Source of the DNA: Paraburkholderia azotifigens
Lineage (GTDB): Bacteria > Pseudomonadota > Gammaproteobacteria > Burkholderiales > Burkholderiaceae
Length of the DNA stretch: 64,000 nucleotides
NCBI RefSeq assembly: GCF_007995085.1
Contig: NZ_VOQS01000003.1
Coordinates: 62,001 to 126,000 of the forward strand
Direction: 5' to 3'
In this document: positions 1 through 8,953 of the stretch, one piece after another
Position numbering within the stretch: the first letter of the stretch is position 1
Layout: every line of letters begins with the position of its first letter
Made by a program: the position numbers and the translations under genes
Notes under the pieces: generated by a model
What the model was told of the DNA's origin: nothing
The model's input: the letters and a program-made list of their open reading frames with translations, nothing else
Database searches by the model: none

Positions 1-285
1 CAGCGAATCGCCGTCGTCGATCAACTGGGCGACGCGTGCCGCGATTGCGCGTTTCGCCTCGCGCTGTTCGACCATGCGGCGCCGGAACGGCGGCTCGTCG
101 AGCTGCGCGGGCAGCATGATGCCGCCATGCACTTTCACCAGCAGCCCTTCCGCGACGAGCGGCTTGAGATCGCGGCGAATCGTCTCGTCGGACACCTCGA
201 ACGTGGCGGCCAGATCCGTGATCGTGCAGGTCTGCCGAGCGCGGACAAGCCGCAGGATCTCGTTCTGTCTGTGAGTGGCGAACAT
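1..285 (-). CDS. DeoR-family transcriptional regulator, N-terminal part (cut by window edge)
   Basis: Reading the minus strand from the ATG at 285 gives 95 residues of a DeoR-type repressor before the window ends. The helix-turn-helix contains FEVSDETIRRDLKPL and is followed by the family's VHGG hinge, which leads into the sugar-phosphate-sensing domain; most of that domain lies outside the window. The gene is divergent from the FAD/GcvT dehydrogenase starting at 518, and phased repeats lie between them, so it probably controls that gene and itself. The effector cannot be told from this fragment. The family call is firm; the target is inferred. Confidence 0.85.
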   Translation of the reverse strand, partial: MFATHRQNEILRLVRARQTCTITDLAATFEVSDETIRRDLKPLVAEGLLVKVHGGIMLPAQLDEPPFRRRMVEQREAKRAIAARVAQLIDDGDSL

Positions 286-446
286 GGCGGCGGGGTCGGG
301 AAATTGGCGCCAGTCTAGCAAACGTGCTTGCGCGGCTTCAATATAAATCCAACCAATTCCACATTCATCATCTCCGAATTCACCTGTGCGGCTTCTCAAA
401 CCCATTGCATCTGCCGGATTTTTGCGGCAAAGTACACCACAACACA

Positions 447-485
447 CTTCCACATATTTCCACGCAAATCCACGCACATCCACGG
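447..485. promoter_or_regulatory. Four 10-bp-phased TCCAC repeats (putative operator)
   Basis: Between the divergent DeoR gene and the dehydrogenase, TTCCAC or ATCCAC-like words recur every 10 bp: CAC begins at 451, 461, 471 and 481, each preceded by TTC or ATC. One helical turn of spacing puts all copies on one DNA face, as expected for a multimeric repressor. Assigning this to the neighbouring DeoR protein is inference. Confidence 0.45.
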
Positions 486-517
486 AACAACGCCACATTT
501 CTCGCGAGACGCCAGAC

Positions 518-3001
518 ATGTCAACTCCACTTCCGACTCAGGCACGCGTCGTCATCGTCGGCGGCGGCATCATCGGATGCTCGGTTGCCTATCACCTCAC
601 GAAGCTCGGCTGGACGGACGTCGTGCTGCTCGAACAGGGCCAGCTTTCATGCGGGACCACCTGGCATGCAGCCGGTCTCGTCGGCCAGTTGCGCGCGCAG
701 GAAAGCATGACGAAGCTGATCCGCTACTCGACGGCGCTCTATGCTGAACTCGAGGCCGACACGGGGCTCGCGACGGGGTGGAAGCAATGCGGCTCGCTGT
801 CCGTCGCGAGGACGGCGGAACGCATGACGCAACTGCGGCGCACGGCCGCCGTCGCGCGCGCCTATGGCGTGACTTGCGATGTGATCGGACGGAAGGAAGC
901 GGGCGAGCTGTGGCCGCCGATGCGCACCGACGACCTGCTCGGCGCCGTCTGGCTGCCCGGCGACGGCAAGGCGAATCCGACCGACCTGACCCAGGCCCTC
1001 GCGCGCGGCGCACGCCGGCGTGGCGCGCGCATCGTCGAAAATACGCGCGTCGCCGCGATTCACACGCGGCCCGAGGTGAAGGGCCGCGCAGCGAGCGGCG
1101 TCGCGTGGCGCGACAAGCAAGGCGATGAAGGCACGATCGCGGCGGAGATCGTCGTCAACTGCGCGGGGCAATGGGCGAAGAGCGTCGGGCGCCTGTGCGG
1201 CGTCACGGTGCCGCTGCATTCGGCCGAGCACTACTACATCGTCACGGAACGCATTGCGGGCGTGCATCCCGACCTGCCCGTGATGCGCGACCCCGACGGC
1301 TACATCTACTTCAAGGAAGAAGTGGGCGGACTCGTGATGGGCGGCTTCGAACCCGACGCGAAACCGTGGGGCATGAACGGCATTCCTGAGAATTTCGAAT
1401 TCCAGCTGCTGCCCGACGACTGGGATCAATTCCAGATCCTGATGGAGAACGCGCTGCGACGCGTGCCCGCATTGGAAACGGCACAGGTGCGCCAGTTCTA
1501 CAACGGCCCTGAGTCGTTCACGCCCGACAACAACTTCATGCTGGGCGAAGCGCCCGAGTTGCGCAATTTCTATGTCGGCGCGGGCTTCAACTCAATGGGC
1601 ATTGCGTCAGCGGGCGGAGCGGGCATGGCGCTCGCCGAGTGGATCGTCGCGGGCGAGCCGACGATGGACCTGTGGCCCGTCGACATCCGCCGCTTCGCGC
1701 GCTTCAACGGCAACGACGCGTGGCTGCACGACCGCGTGAAAGAGACGCTCGGCCTGCACTACGCGATGCCCTGGCCGAATCGCGAACTCGATAGCGCGCG
1801 GCCCTTCCGCCGCTCGCCGCTGTATGCGCAGCTGCGAGACGACGGCGCCTGCTTCGGCAGCAAGATGGGCTGGGAGCGCGCGAACTTCTTTGCGCCGAGT
1901 CCCGAACAGGCGCGCATCGACTATTCGTTCGGCCAGCAGAACTGGCTGCCGTGGAGCGGCGACGAACATCGCGCGTGCCGCGACGGTGTCGCACTGTTCG
2001 ATCTGACGTCGTTCTCCAAGTTTCTCGTCAAGGGACGCGATGCCGAAGCCGTGCTGCAACGAATCGTCGCGAACGATGTCGCCGTTCCGCCGGGCACGGC
2101 TGTCTACACGGGCATGTTCAACGAGCGCGGCGGCTACGAATCGGACTTCACGCTCACGCGTCTGAGCGACGATCAATATCTGCTCGTCACGGGCTCCGCG
2201 CAAACCACGCGCGACTTCGACACGATCGACAAATGCATTCCGCCCGACAGCCATTGCGTGCTGGTCGACGTGACGAGCCAATACGCGGTGCTCGCCTTGA
2301 TGGGTCCGCGTGCGCGCGATCTGCTTGCGAGCGTGTCGAAGGCCGACTGGAGCAACGGGGCATTCGCTTTCGGACAGAGCCGGGAAGTGGATATTGGCTA
2401 TGCAACGGTGCGCGCGACGCGCATCACGTATGTTGGCGAACTCGGCTGGGAACTGTACGTGCCCGTCGAATTCGCGGCCGGTGTTTATGAAGCGCTGCAG
2501 GCGGCCGGACAGCAGTTCGGCCTGAAAAACGCGGGCTATTACGCGCTCGACTCGTTGCGGATCGAGAAAGGCTACCGTGCATGGGGACGCGAGCTGTCGC
2601 CGGATACGAATCCCTTCGAAGCGGGCCTCGCGTTCGCCTGCAAGCTCGACAAGGACATGCCTTTCATCGGACGCGATGCGCTCGTCAGGCTGCGCGACGA
2701 GCCGCTGCGTCGACGCCTCGTCGTATTCACCGCTGACGGCGCGAGCGATCGCATGTTGTGGGGCGGCGAAGCGATCATGCGCGACGGCATCGCCGTTGGC
2801 TTCGTTTCGTCGGCGGCGTTCGGGCATACGCTTGGCTGCCCGGTCGCGATGGGCTACGTCAAGCGCAACGACAACGCCGCGCTCGACGATGCGTGGCTCA
2901 CGGGCGGCCGCTATCAGATCGATGTGGCGGGCGAACTGCTCGACGCCACGCTGCATCTGAAAGCACCCTACGATCCCGCTTCGACGCGCATCAAAAGCTG
3001 A
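518..3001 (+). CDS. FAD-dependent oxidoreductase with GcvT domain (dimethylglycine/sarcosine dehydrogenase family)
   Basis: This 827-residue protein has an N-terminal Rossmann FAD motif (GGGIIG at residues 15-20) and the GTTWHAAGL segment. Its His50 aligns with the histidine that carries covalent FAD in dimethylglycine and sarcosine dehydrogenases. The C-terminal half, from about residue 470, is a GcvT/aminomethyltransferase fold that binds tetrahydrofolate and captures the one-carbon unit. The likely reaction is oxidative N-demethylation of a methylated glycine-type amine; the exact substrate is not determined. An upstream in-frame ATG at 386 exists, but ATG 518 fits the family start and leaves room for the operator repeats. 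The 3' end lies 8 bp from the convergent AraC gene. Confidence 0.88.
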   Translation: MSTPLPTQARVVIVGGGIIGCSVAYHLTKLGWTDVVLLEQGQLSCGTTWHAAGLVGQLRAQESMTKLIRYSTALYAELEADTGLATGWKQCGSLSVARTAERMTQLRRTAAVARAYGVTCDVIGRKEAGELWPPMRTDDLLGAVWLPGDGKANPTDLTQALARGARRRGARIVENTRVAAIHTRPEVKGRAASGVAWRDKQGDEGTIAAEIVVNCAGQWAKSVGRLCGVTVPLHSAEHYYIVTERIAGVHPDLPVMRDPDGYIYFKEEVGGLVMGGFEPDAKPWGMNGIPENFEFQLLPDDWDQFQILMENALRRVPALETAQVRQFYNGPESFTPDNNFMLGEAPELRNFYVGAGFNSMGIASAGGAGMALAEWIVAGEPTMDLWPVDIRRFARFNGNDAWLHDRVKETLGLHYAMPWPNRELDSARPFRRSPLYAQLRDDGACFGSKMGWERANFFAPSPEQARIDYSFGQQNWLPWSGDEHRACRDGVALFDLTSFSKFLVKGRDAEAVLQRIVANDVAVPPGTAVYTGMFNERGGYESDFTLTRLSDDQYLLVTGSAQTTRDFDTIDKCIPPDSHCVLVDVTSQYAVLALMGPRARDLLASVSKADWSNGAFAFGQSREVDIGYATVRATRITYVGELGWELYVPVEFAAGVYEALQAAGQQFGLKNAGYYALDSLRIEKGYRAWGRELSPDTNPFEAGLAFACKLDKDMPFIGRDALVRLRDEPLRRRLVVFTADGASDRMLWGGEAIMRDGIAVGFVSSAAFGHTLGCPVAMGYVKRNDNAALDDAWLTGGRYQIDVAGELLDATLHLKAPYDPASTRIKS

Positions 3002-3009
3002 TTTACACG

Positions 3010-3897
3010 CTAGCGCGCAACGATGAGCCGCACGGCATCATTGCGCGCGATCTCGCGCGGCGTCACGCCGAGCAGGCGTTTCATCCAGTGCGCCATGTGG
3101 CTCTGATGCGCAAAACCCACGTCGAGCGCGACCTGGCTCGCGCTCAGGCGGCCTTGCTGCAGCAGCGCCCTGGCCCGCTCGACGCGCCGCTGCACCACAT
3201 GCCGATGCACGGGCACGCCCATCGTCTCGCGAAACAGAACCTTGAAATGCGGCACGCTCAATTCGACGAGCGCGGCCAGTTCGGTCAGCGTCAGACGTTC
3301 GTCGAGATGCGCCTCGATATAGTCGATCACGCGCGCGGCCGCGCGTGGCGACAACGTGCGCCGCTTGCCGCCGTCAGGTGTCGCGGCGCCGGCGAGCCGC
3401 ACGATCAGCGCCGTGCACACGCTCTCGGCGTAGAGCGGATCGGAGGCGTCGTCGGCTTCGAGTTCCGCACGCATCGCCCACGCCAGATGCTGCACGCGCG
3501 CGTCGCGTAGCTGGAACTGCGGGCGGATCTGCGCATGCGCGGCGCGCAGACCGAGTTGATCCAGCGTGGTGAGCACGAAGTCGTTCGCGAACCAGATACG
3601 CAGCACCGTGCAGTTGGCGTCGTCGGACCATTCGCCGTCAAGGCCTGCGGGAACCACGTCGGCGTCGCCGTGCGCCTGAATGCGCGCGGACCGTTTGCCG
3701 TTGCAACGGCAAACGGCACGAACGGGCGCGCCGACATGCACGCCGACGCGATGCTGCGCGATCGCCGGAAGACGATGCATGCCCGCCGAAATGCCGATCA
3801 TTTCCGCGCCGAAGCCCGACCAGCCGAGCGACGCGCTCGACAGCAGGCTTTGCCGCGTGCCCGTGTGCGGCGCCAACGCGGGGAGAACTGCATTCAT
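3010..3897 (-). CDS. AraC-family transcriptional regulator
   Basis: This 295-residue protein has a variable N-terminal sensing half and a C-terminal pair of AraC helix-turn-helices. The first lies around LTELAALVELSVPHFKVLF and the second around SASQVALDVGFAHQSHMAHW, followed by RLLGVTPREIAR. It is divergent from the NmrA-like reductase at 4091 across 193 bp, so that gene is the most likely target. A perfect 26-bp palindrome lies inside the coding region at 3691-3716. The inducer is unknown. Confidence 0.88.
   Translation of the reverse strand: MNAVLPALAPHTGTRQSLLSSASLGWSGFGAEMIGISAGMHRLPAIAQHRVGVHVGAPVRAVCRCNGKRSARIQAHGDADVVPAGLDGEWSDDANCTVLRIWFANDFVLTTLDQLGLRAAHAQIRPQFQLRDARVQHLAWAMRAELEADDASDPLYAESVCTALIVRLAGAATPDGGKRRTLSPRAAARVIDYIEAHLDERLTLTELAALVELSVPHFKVLFRETMGVPVHRHVVQRRVERARALLQQGRLSASQVALDVGFAHQSHMAHWMKRLLGVTPREIARNDAVRLIVAR
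3691..3716. repeat. Perfect 26-bp palindrome inside the AraC gene
   Basis: The 13 bases CCGTTTGCCGTTG are followed at once by their exact reverse complement, with no spacer. The palindrome is in the sensing half of the AraC coding sequence and encodes the stretch around VCRCNGKR. It could be an intragenic operator or a cruciform, or it may be a small palindromic insertion that kept the frame. Confidence 0.85.
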
Positions 3898-4090
3898 CGC
3901 TTGTTCCTCGTTCCGTCATCCGATTGCCGCATTGTGCTGCGTTTTGCGCGCGCGTGCTGGCTGATGTTTCCGTGGTGCGAATGCGGCGCGCAGATCGTCA
4001 TCCGGATCTGTCGCGGATCATCTTTTCATGCGCGTTTGCCGCCTTGCCTCCACGTACGCTCTATCCGCATGCAACTCAAGGAGACGGACG

Positions 4091-4972
4091 ATGTACGTGA
4101 TATTCGGCGCATCAGGCAACGTGGGACGCGCGGCGGCAACCGCGTTGAGACATGCGGGACATGACGTGCGCGCCGTCGTGCGCGATCCGGCGCAGCGCGA
4201 GACATTCACGCGCATCGGCTGCGAAACGGTGCATGGCGATCTCGACGACGAATCGTCGCTGCATCGCGCGCTCGACGGTGCGCACGCGGTACAGATGCTC
4301 TGCCCGCTTCCGCATCGCGACCCCGACCCGGCCAGCGCGATGCATCGCATGATCGGGACGGCCGCGCGTGCGCTGCGCGCGCATCCGCATCTGCATGTCG
4401 TCGCACTGTCCGACTATGGCGCCGAACGGGACGAAGGCACGGGCATCACGATGCTGTTCCACGAGCTCGAAGCGGTATTCAAGGAAAGCGTGCCGCGCCT
4501 CACGCTGCTGCGTTCGGCGGAACACATGCACAACTGGGCACGCGTGCTGCCCGTCGCGCTCGCGACGGGGCGGCTGCCGAGTCTGCATCATCCTGTCGAC
4601 AGGCGGTTTCCGACTGTGGCCGCGCAGGACGTCGGTGTGCTTGCCGCGCAATTGCTCAGCGAAGCGCGCGATGACGACGGCGTTCGCATCGTGAGTATCG
4701 AAGGTCCGAGCCGTTACGATGCGAACGATGTCGCACGCGCTTTCAGCGAAGCAACGGGCCGCGACATCGCTGCGCTCGCCTTGCCTCGCAGTGAATGGAC
4801 GGCGACACTGTTGCGCTCGGGACTCGGCACGAATCACGCGAAGCTCATCACGGATCTCTACGATGCGCAGAATGCCGGGCGTATCGACGTCGATCCACGT
4901 ACCGAGCGGCGCTTCGGAACGACGTCGCTGAATGACGCGTTGGCCGCATCGACGCGCACCGTCGACGCGTGA
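4091..4972 (+). CDS. NmrA-like NAD(P)-binding family protein
   Basis: This 293-residue protein begins with a Rossmann motif (GASGNVGRAAATALRHAG) and continues as an atypical short-chain reductase of the NmrA/HSCARG type. These proteins either reduce small quinones and aldehydes or sense the NADP pool. ATG 4091 was chosen over the upstream in-frame start because AAGGAGACG lies just before it. It is divergent from an AraC regulator, and a tiny ORF follows 21 bp downstream on the same strand. Substrate and role are not evident. Confidence 0.82.
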   Translation: MYVIFGASGNVGRAAATALRHAGHDVRAVVRDPAQRETFTRIGCETVHGDLDDESSLHRALDGAHAVQMLCPLPHRDPDPASAMHRMIGTAARALRAHPHLHVVALSDYGAERDEGTGITMLFHELEAVFKESVPRLTLLRSAEHMHNWARVLPVALATGRLPSLHHPVDRRFPTVAAQDVGVLAAQLLSEARDDDGVRIVSIEGPSRYDANDVARAFSEATGRDIAALALPRSEWTATLLRSGLGTNHAKLITDLYDAQNAGRIDVDPRTERRFGTTSLNDALAASTRTVDA

Positions 4973-4993
4973 CACGTTCACAGGAGCTTGCAC

Positions 4994-5182
4994 ATGCCGT
5001 GCTGTCCTTTGACACATACCGTTCATGCGCGGCCTGCTCAACGCGACGACGCGCGGCCGTTCGATCTGCGCAGGACGTTATATACATTCGCGATGGGAAT
5101 CGCCGCGGGGCTGGGCTGGCATCGGCTGGAGCAACTGCTGAGCGCGATACCCGACAGCAATGACGATTTCATGATCTTCTGA
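4994..5182 (+). CDS. Small hypothetical protein
   Basis: This 62-residue ORF starts at ATG 4994, 21 bp after the NmrA-like gene, with CAGGAG 8 bp upstream. The protein begins with Cys-rich MPCCPLTH, has a modestly hydrophobic centre (YTFAMGIAAGLG) and ends NDDFMIF. No family is recognised. The spacing and ribosome-binding site favour co-translation with the upstream reductase, but coding status is unproven. Confidence 0.45.
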   Translation: MPCCPLTHTVHARPAQRDDARPFDLRRTLYTFAMGIAAGLGWHRLEQLLSAIPDSNDDFMIF

Positions 5183-5257
5183 CGCCATTAAAAGCGACTA
5201 TGCTTTTATTGACCTCACAGTCGAGGCGAATTGGGCGAACCGTCGGGAACTCAGATC

Positions 5258-5536
5258 ATGAAGTACGCAATCTCGCTGCTGGCAATCGCTGCTGCCTGTG
5301 TACCCGCGTCAGCTTTGGCTCAAGCCAATGCGGGCGGCTACTACATGCCGATTCCTCCTCCTCCGCCGCCGGCGACCTACCAATCCCGCTTCGCACCGCC
5401 GGGCGCTTATGGAGCGCCGGGCACCTACGTCTACCAGACCAGTCCGCCGCCAGCCGTTTATTCCGCGCCGCCCGTCAACCATGGCTATGGCAATAGACAG
5501 AGCGGCAATTGGCACGGAAGTTACCGTCGCTGGTAA
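5258..5536 (+). CDS. Small secreted Pro/Tyr-rich protein
   Basis: This 92-residue product has a clear Sec signal peptide (MKYAISLLAIAAACVPASALA, probable cleavage before Gln23). The mature part is rich in Pro, Tyr and Gly, including six consecutive prolines, and ends SGNWHGSYRRW. ATG 5258 is preferred over the upstream TTG 5231 because the signal peptide starts there. No domain is recognised; an envelope or surface role is inferred from composition only. Confidence 0.65.
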   Translation: MKYAISLLAIAAACVPASALAQANAGGYYMPIPPPPPPATYQSRFAPPGAYGAPGTYVYQTSPPPAVYSAPPVNHGYGNRQSGNWHGSYRRW

Positions 5537-5722
5537 TCAACGGCAGGTCGCATCGAGGGCCAGGCATCACTTGTCGTCCACCGCATCGTGGACGCAACTC
5601 TTCTCGTTACCAGAAGGCTGTTTTCGCGCAGGCGCGCATTCTTCGCATTCGATTCCTCCCTCGTCACGTTCCCGTTTGCATCGAACGAACGTGACGCGTT
5701 TCTGACTTAAGGTGGGAGCTTC

Positions 5723-5936
5723 ATGACGAACCAGGCAGTTATCGCAGTCGATATTCAGAACGACTATTTCGCTGGAGGCAAGTAGACATTGGCGGAAGTC
5801 GATGCCGCTTTAGATAATGCGAGTGCTGTCATCGAGGCCGCGAGAAAGAACGGCGACCTCGTCGTTCATATCCAGCATGGCGGCACCAGGCTTCGGCTAC
5901 GCGAAACTGGTGTCTGCGGCGGAGTTCACGGGTTGA
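5723..5936 (+). pseudogene. Decayed isochorismatase-like cysteine hydrolase gene
   Basis: From ATG 5723 the frame reads MTNQAVIAVDIQNDYFAGGK, the typical N-terminus of this family with the catalytic Asp in VDIQNDYF, then stops at TAG 5783-5785. The same frame continues beyond the stop with AEVDAALDNASAVIEAARK and DLVVHIQH, as expected for family helices. After about 5880 it jumps to a short tail ending at TGA 5934-5936. A family member should be about 180 residues, so there is a nonsense mutation plus an internal deletion that removes the catalytic Cys region. Confidence 0.7.
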
Positions 5937-6037
5937 TTCGCCCGGCGCGGGTATCGCGAAGGCTTCGCGTTGCCGGGGAATGTTTTGATGCGTGAGAGCC
6001 TTTGCTGAAGCCGCTCTCACGTCGATACGATTTTCTA

Positions 6038-6685
6038 CTACTCGTTTTCTTCGAAGTAGTGCCCAAACTTCACCTGCTTGGTGCGGATATAGCGCTCGTT
6101 CTCCTCGCGCATCGGAATCGCGAGTGCCACACGTTCGCAAACGGGAATGCCGTGCTTCGACAGCGAGTCGAACTTCTTCGGGTTGTTGCTCATCAGCCGC
6201 ACCGACGTCACCTTCAGCAGACGCAGAATGGCGGCCGCCGAATCGTATTCGCGTGAATCGTCGGGCAGGCCGAGGTCGAGATTGGCTTCGACGGTATCGC
6301 GGCCCTGCTCCTGCAGCGCATACGCGCGGATCTTGTTCGACAGGCCGATGCCGCGCCCTTCATGACCGCGCAGATACAGCAGCACGCCACAGCCTTCCGC
6401 CGCGATATAGCGCAGCGCGAGATCGAGTTGCTCGCCGCAGTCGCAACGGTACGAGCCGAGCACGTCGCCCGTCAGACACTCGGAGTGCAGGCGCGTGAGC
6501 ACCGACTGCTTGCTCTCGACATCGCCCATGACGAGCGCGAAATGCTCGGCGCCCGAGTCGTTCACGCGAAACACGTAGGATGTGAAGGTGCCGTAGCGGG
6601 TGGGAAGCATGGCGGTCGCGTCGAGCGTGACGCATTCGCCGGTGATTGCGCCGTCAGCTAGCGACGGATCGTGAGACATGGGCAT
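6038..6685 (-). CDS. ribA: GTP cyclohydrolase II
   Basis: RibA converts GTP to 2,5-diamino-6-ribosylamino-4-pyrimidinone 5'-phosphate, formate and pyrophosphate, the first step of riboflavin synthesis. The 215-residue protein has the zinc-binding region [20 protein letters not shown] with its three cysteines, the [16 protein letters not shown] motif and the [13 protein letters not shown] tail, and is the normal length for a stand-alone RibA. ATG 6679 two codons in is an alternative start. No FMN riboswitch consensus was seen upstream. It is divergent from the CBS-domain gene. Confidence 0.95.
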   Translation of the reverse strand: MPMSHDPSLADGAITGECVTLDATAMLPTRYGTFTSYVFRVNDSGAEHFALVMGDVESKQSVLTRLHSECLTGDVLGSYRCDCGEQLDLALRYIAAEGCGVLLYLRGHEGRGIGLSNKIRAYALQEQGRDTVEANLDLGLPDDSREYDSAAAILRLLKVTSVRLMSNNPKKFDSLSKHGIPVCERVALAIPMREENERYIRTKQVKFGHYFEENE

Positions 6686-7025
6686 GGCATTAGCGGAATT
6701 GCGGACATGAACCCGTGAACGACCGGGGATAAAGTACAGAAGCGGAGTTTACCGCTAAACGGCGAATTGTACCTGGCAGCCGCTTCGCGTTGGTGCGCAT
6801 GGGGCAATACGGTGCATCCGCCGATGCATCGCGCCTTCGCCGTGCAGCTGGACCGTCGATTTGCATGACATGCGTGCCAGTCCACACGAAACCAGGCGAA
6901 GCGAGCGTCGCCGCAGCCGTCGTCCACGCCTATACTTGACTTGCGCTTGATCTGCGCTTGACGTGCCTCTCCTTCACCCCAGCGCGCCGCGGCCGGGCGT
7001 GCTGCACCGCAAACGGAGCCGCTCC
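6686..7025. other. Divergent intergenic region ribA / CBS gene
   Basis: These 340 bp hold the promoters of ribA (minus) and the CBS-domain gene (plus). At about 6936-6960 the word TTGCGCTTGA or CTGCGCTTGA recurs at 11-bp spacing. I see no RNA gene, no FMN riboswitch core and no convincing ORF. Confidence 0.4.
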
Positions 7026-7460
7026 ATGACTAGCGTTGCACAAGTCCTCAAATCGAAGCCGAATCAAGACGTCTACACGATCGAAGCAGCCGATTCCGTC
7101 TACGAGGCCGTCAAGCTGATGGCCGAGAAGCAGATCGGCGCACTGATCGTCAAGGAAAACGGGGCGATCGCGGGGATCGTCACCGAACGCGACTATGCGC
7201 GCAAGATCGTGCTGATGGACCGTTCGTCGAAGACAACGCCCGTACGCGACATCATGAGCAGCGCCGTGCGCTTCGTGCGCCCGGAGCAGACCACGGACGA
7301 ATGCATGGCGCTGATGACGGAACGCCGCATGCGTCACCTTCCCGTGCTGGAGAACGACCAGCTGATCGGCATGGTGTCGATCGGCGACCTCGTGAAGAAC
7401 ATCATCGCCGAGCAGCAGTTCACGATTCAGCAACTCGAGCATTACATACACGGCGCATGA
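7026..7460 (+). CDS. Tandem CBS-domain protein
   Basis: This 144-residue protein consists almost entirely of a Bateman pair of CBS domains (about residues 12-65 and 78-135). Typical features are AADSVYEAVKLMAEKQIGAL and TERRMRHLPVLENDQLIGMVS. Such stand-alone modules bind adenine nucleotides and act as energy or redox sensors for partner enzymes. ATG 7026 was chosen because the homologous region begins there (MTSVAQVL); the upstream in-frame extension is unlike the family. The partner is unknown. Confidence 0.88.
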   Translation: MTSVAQVLKSKPNQDVYTIEAADSVYEAVKLMAEKQIGALIVKENGAIAGIVTERDYARKIVLMDRSSKTTPVRDIMSSAVRFVRPEQTTDECMALMTERRMRHLPVLENDQLIGMVSIGDLVKNIIAEQQFTIQQLEHYIHGA

Positions 7461-7523
7461 TTCTCTGAGCGCGGATCGTGGCGGCAACCGTATGCCGCTG
7501 CAACGTCCCCTCCGCAAGCCAGC

Positions 7524-7552
7524 AAAAAAAGCCCAATCCGCGAGGTTGGGCT
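7524..7552 (-). terminator. Rho-independent terminator (minus strand)
   Basis: The arms AGCCCAA (7530-7536) and TTGGGCT (7546-7552) form a 7-bp stem. On the minus strand it is followed by seven T residues (A run 7524-7530 on plus). It lies downstream of the DUF4148 gene and probably ends that transcript. Confidence 0.7.
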
Positions 7553-7728
7553 AAGCCACCTTGCGGCGGCGGAGGTTCATGCTTTCGTGAACGGCGGCGC
7601 GGGGAACGTTTTTCCGTCCTCTTTCCGTCCTGGTGCCGCCGTCTGGATGTCTGTCATACGGGCTTCATGCCTGCGCCGAAGCCGCGCAGGCCGGGCCGTG
7701 AACACCGAGGCCCGGTTGCCGTCATCGA

Positions 7729-8055
7729 TTAATGACCGAAGTACACGCCTTGCGCCGGGTTCAGCGTCTTCGCACCCGCTTGCGACGAACCGTTGGTCGA
7801 CGCACCGTAACCCGTGTCGGCAACGGTGGCTTGCGCCACTGCACCGTTTTGCGCCGAGACGCGCGATTCGGCAGCCTGGATGTCGGCCGGATAGGTCGAG
7901 TCAACCGCCGTCGCCGGGTTGTAGCCGGCCTTTTCCAGCTGGACCAGTTGTGCGCGGACTTCAGCGCGGGTCACGGGCTGGTTCGACTGGGCGAACGACA
8001 CAGCGGGAACGGCGAGAACGGCAGCGAGGGCAACAGCCTTGAGCAGGGATTTCAT
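7729..8055 (-). CDS. DUF4148 domain-containing secreted protein
   Basis: This 108-residue protein has a cleavable signal peptide (MKSLLKAVALAAVLAVPAVSFA). The DUF4148 signature follows: QPVTRAEVRAQLVQLEKAGYNPA, then an (Y)PADIQAAE segment. The family is abundant in Burkholderiaceae and has no assigned function. The start at 8055 is preferred over an upstream in-frame start because the signal peptide begins there and GGAGG lies just upstream. It is monocistronic, with a terminator about 180 bp downstream. Confidence 0.88.
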   Translation of the reverse strand: MKSLLKAVALAAVLAVPAVSFAQSNQPVTRAEVRAQLVQLEKAGYNPATAVDSTYPADIQAAESRVSAQNGAVAQATVADTGYGASTNGSSQAGAKTLNPAQGVYFGH

Positions 8056-8320
8056 GGTAACTACCTCCAGAAGTTGTTTTGTCAGGCGCTTCACTCATCT
8101 GTTTGTGAAGCAAGTGACGCCAGTTTAGCCACCAGCCGACCAAGGGAAAACCCCTATCCCGGAGATACTTAATTGCGCTGATTGCAAAAGTCGAGTCGTG
8201 CTGCAAGCCTCTGTCAATGCTCGCGATAGCGCGGCGTAATAATGTCGGGACATATCGGCGCAACGAGTCGATATGGCACCCATACCCGCCGCCACACGCG
8301 AAAACCGGCCGATATGCCCG

Positions 8321-8953
8321 TTACGAGGACGCCGGCGTCACGCCCGACAGCAGCTTGCGCGGTCCGCTGACGAACGGGCTGCCGGGCACATAGAAGCGCA
8401 GGAGCCGGTGCGTCTCGCGTGCGATGCCGATACGCGTCGTGACGGCAAACGGCGTGGGCGCATGGCCCGCCGTGCCGAGCCACAAGCCGTGGCCCGTGCA
8501 CAGATCGGCGCCGTCGAAGCCGGGCCCGATACCCAGTGCAAGCGCGAGCCGCCCCGGCCCGCGCGTCAGATCGCGCGGCTTCGTGCCAGGCCGGCGCGCC
8601 CGCATCCATTCGATGCCCTCGACGGGCTCCAGCGCCCGGATCAGCGCGGCTGCGCCCGTCCCTTCGCCTTCACTGACCACGTTGATCACGTTGTAGACGC
8701 CGTATGTGAGCCGCACGTAGGCGTGCCCGCGCTCGAGGAACATCGAGCCGTTGAAGGCACGCCGCCCAGGATACGCATGATTGGTCGAATCGCCGACGGG
8801 ATACGCCTCCGTCTCGACGATCCGTCCCGCAACGCGCCCTTCAGGCAGGTCGTGGACCAGGTATTTACCCAGTAAGAAGCGTGCAAGGTCAACCGTATCG
8901 ACGGGAAGATCGTTGCGATGTAGAGGAACGAGGGAAAGCGCCGTTTTCGCCAT
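8321..8953 (-). CDS. mpg: DNA-3-methyladenine glycosylase (AAG/MPG family)
   Basis: This 210-residue protein excises alkylated purines such as 3-methyladenine and hypoxanthine. It has the catalytic block [20 protein letters not shown], whose Glu activates the water, and the substrate-pocket segment [35 protein letters not shown] follows. Length matches bacterial AAG homologues. It stands alone, with no DNA repair operon around it. Confidence 0.93.
   Translation of the reverse strand: MAKTALSLVPLHRNDLPVDTVDLARFLLGKYLVHDLPEGRVAGRIVETEAYPVGDSTNHAYPGRRAFNGSMFLERGHAYVRLTYGVYNVINVVSEGEGTGAAALIRALEPVEGIEWMRARRPGTKPRDLTRGPGRLALALGIGPGFDGADLCTGHGLWLGTAGHAPTPFAVTTRIGIARETHRLLRFYVPGSPFVSGPRKLLSGVTPASS

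Noticed and set aside
6686..7025. FMN riboswitch upstream of ribA
   Set aside because: The conserved core of the riboswitch was looked for on the minus strand and not seen.
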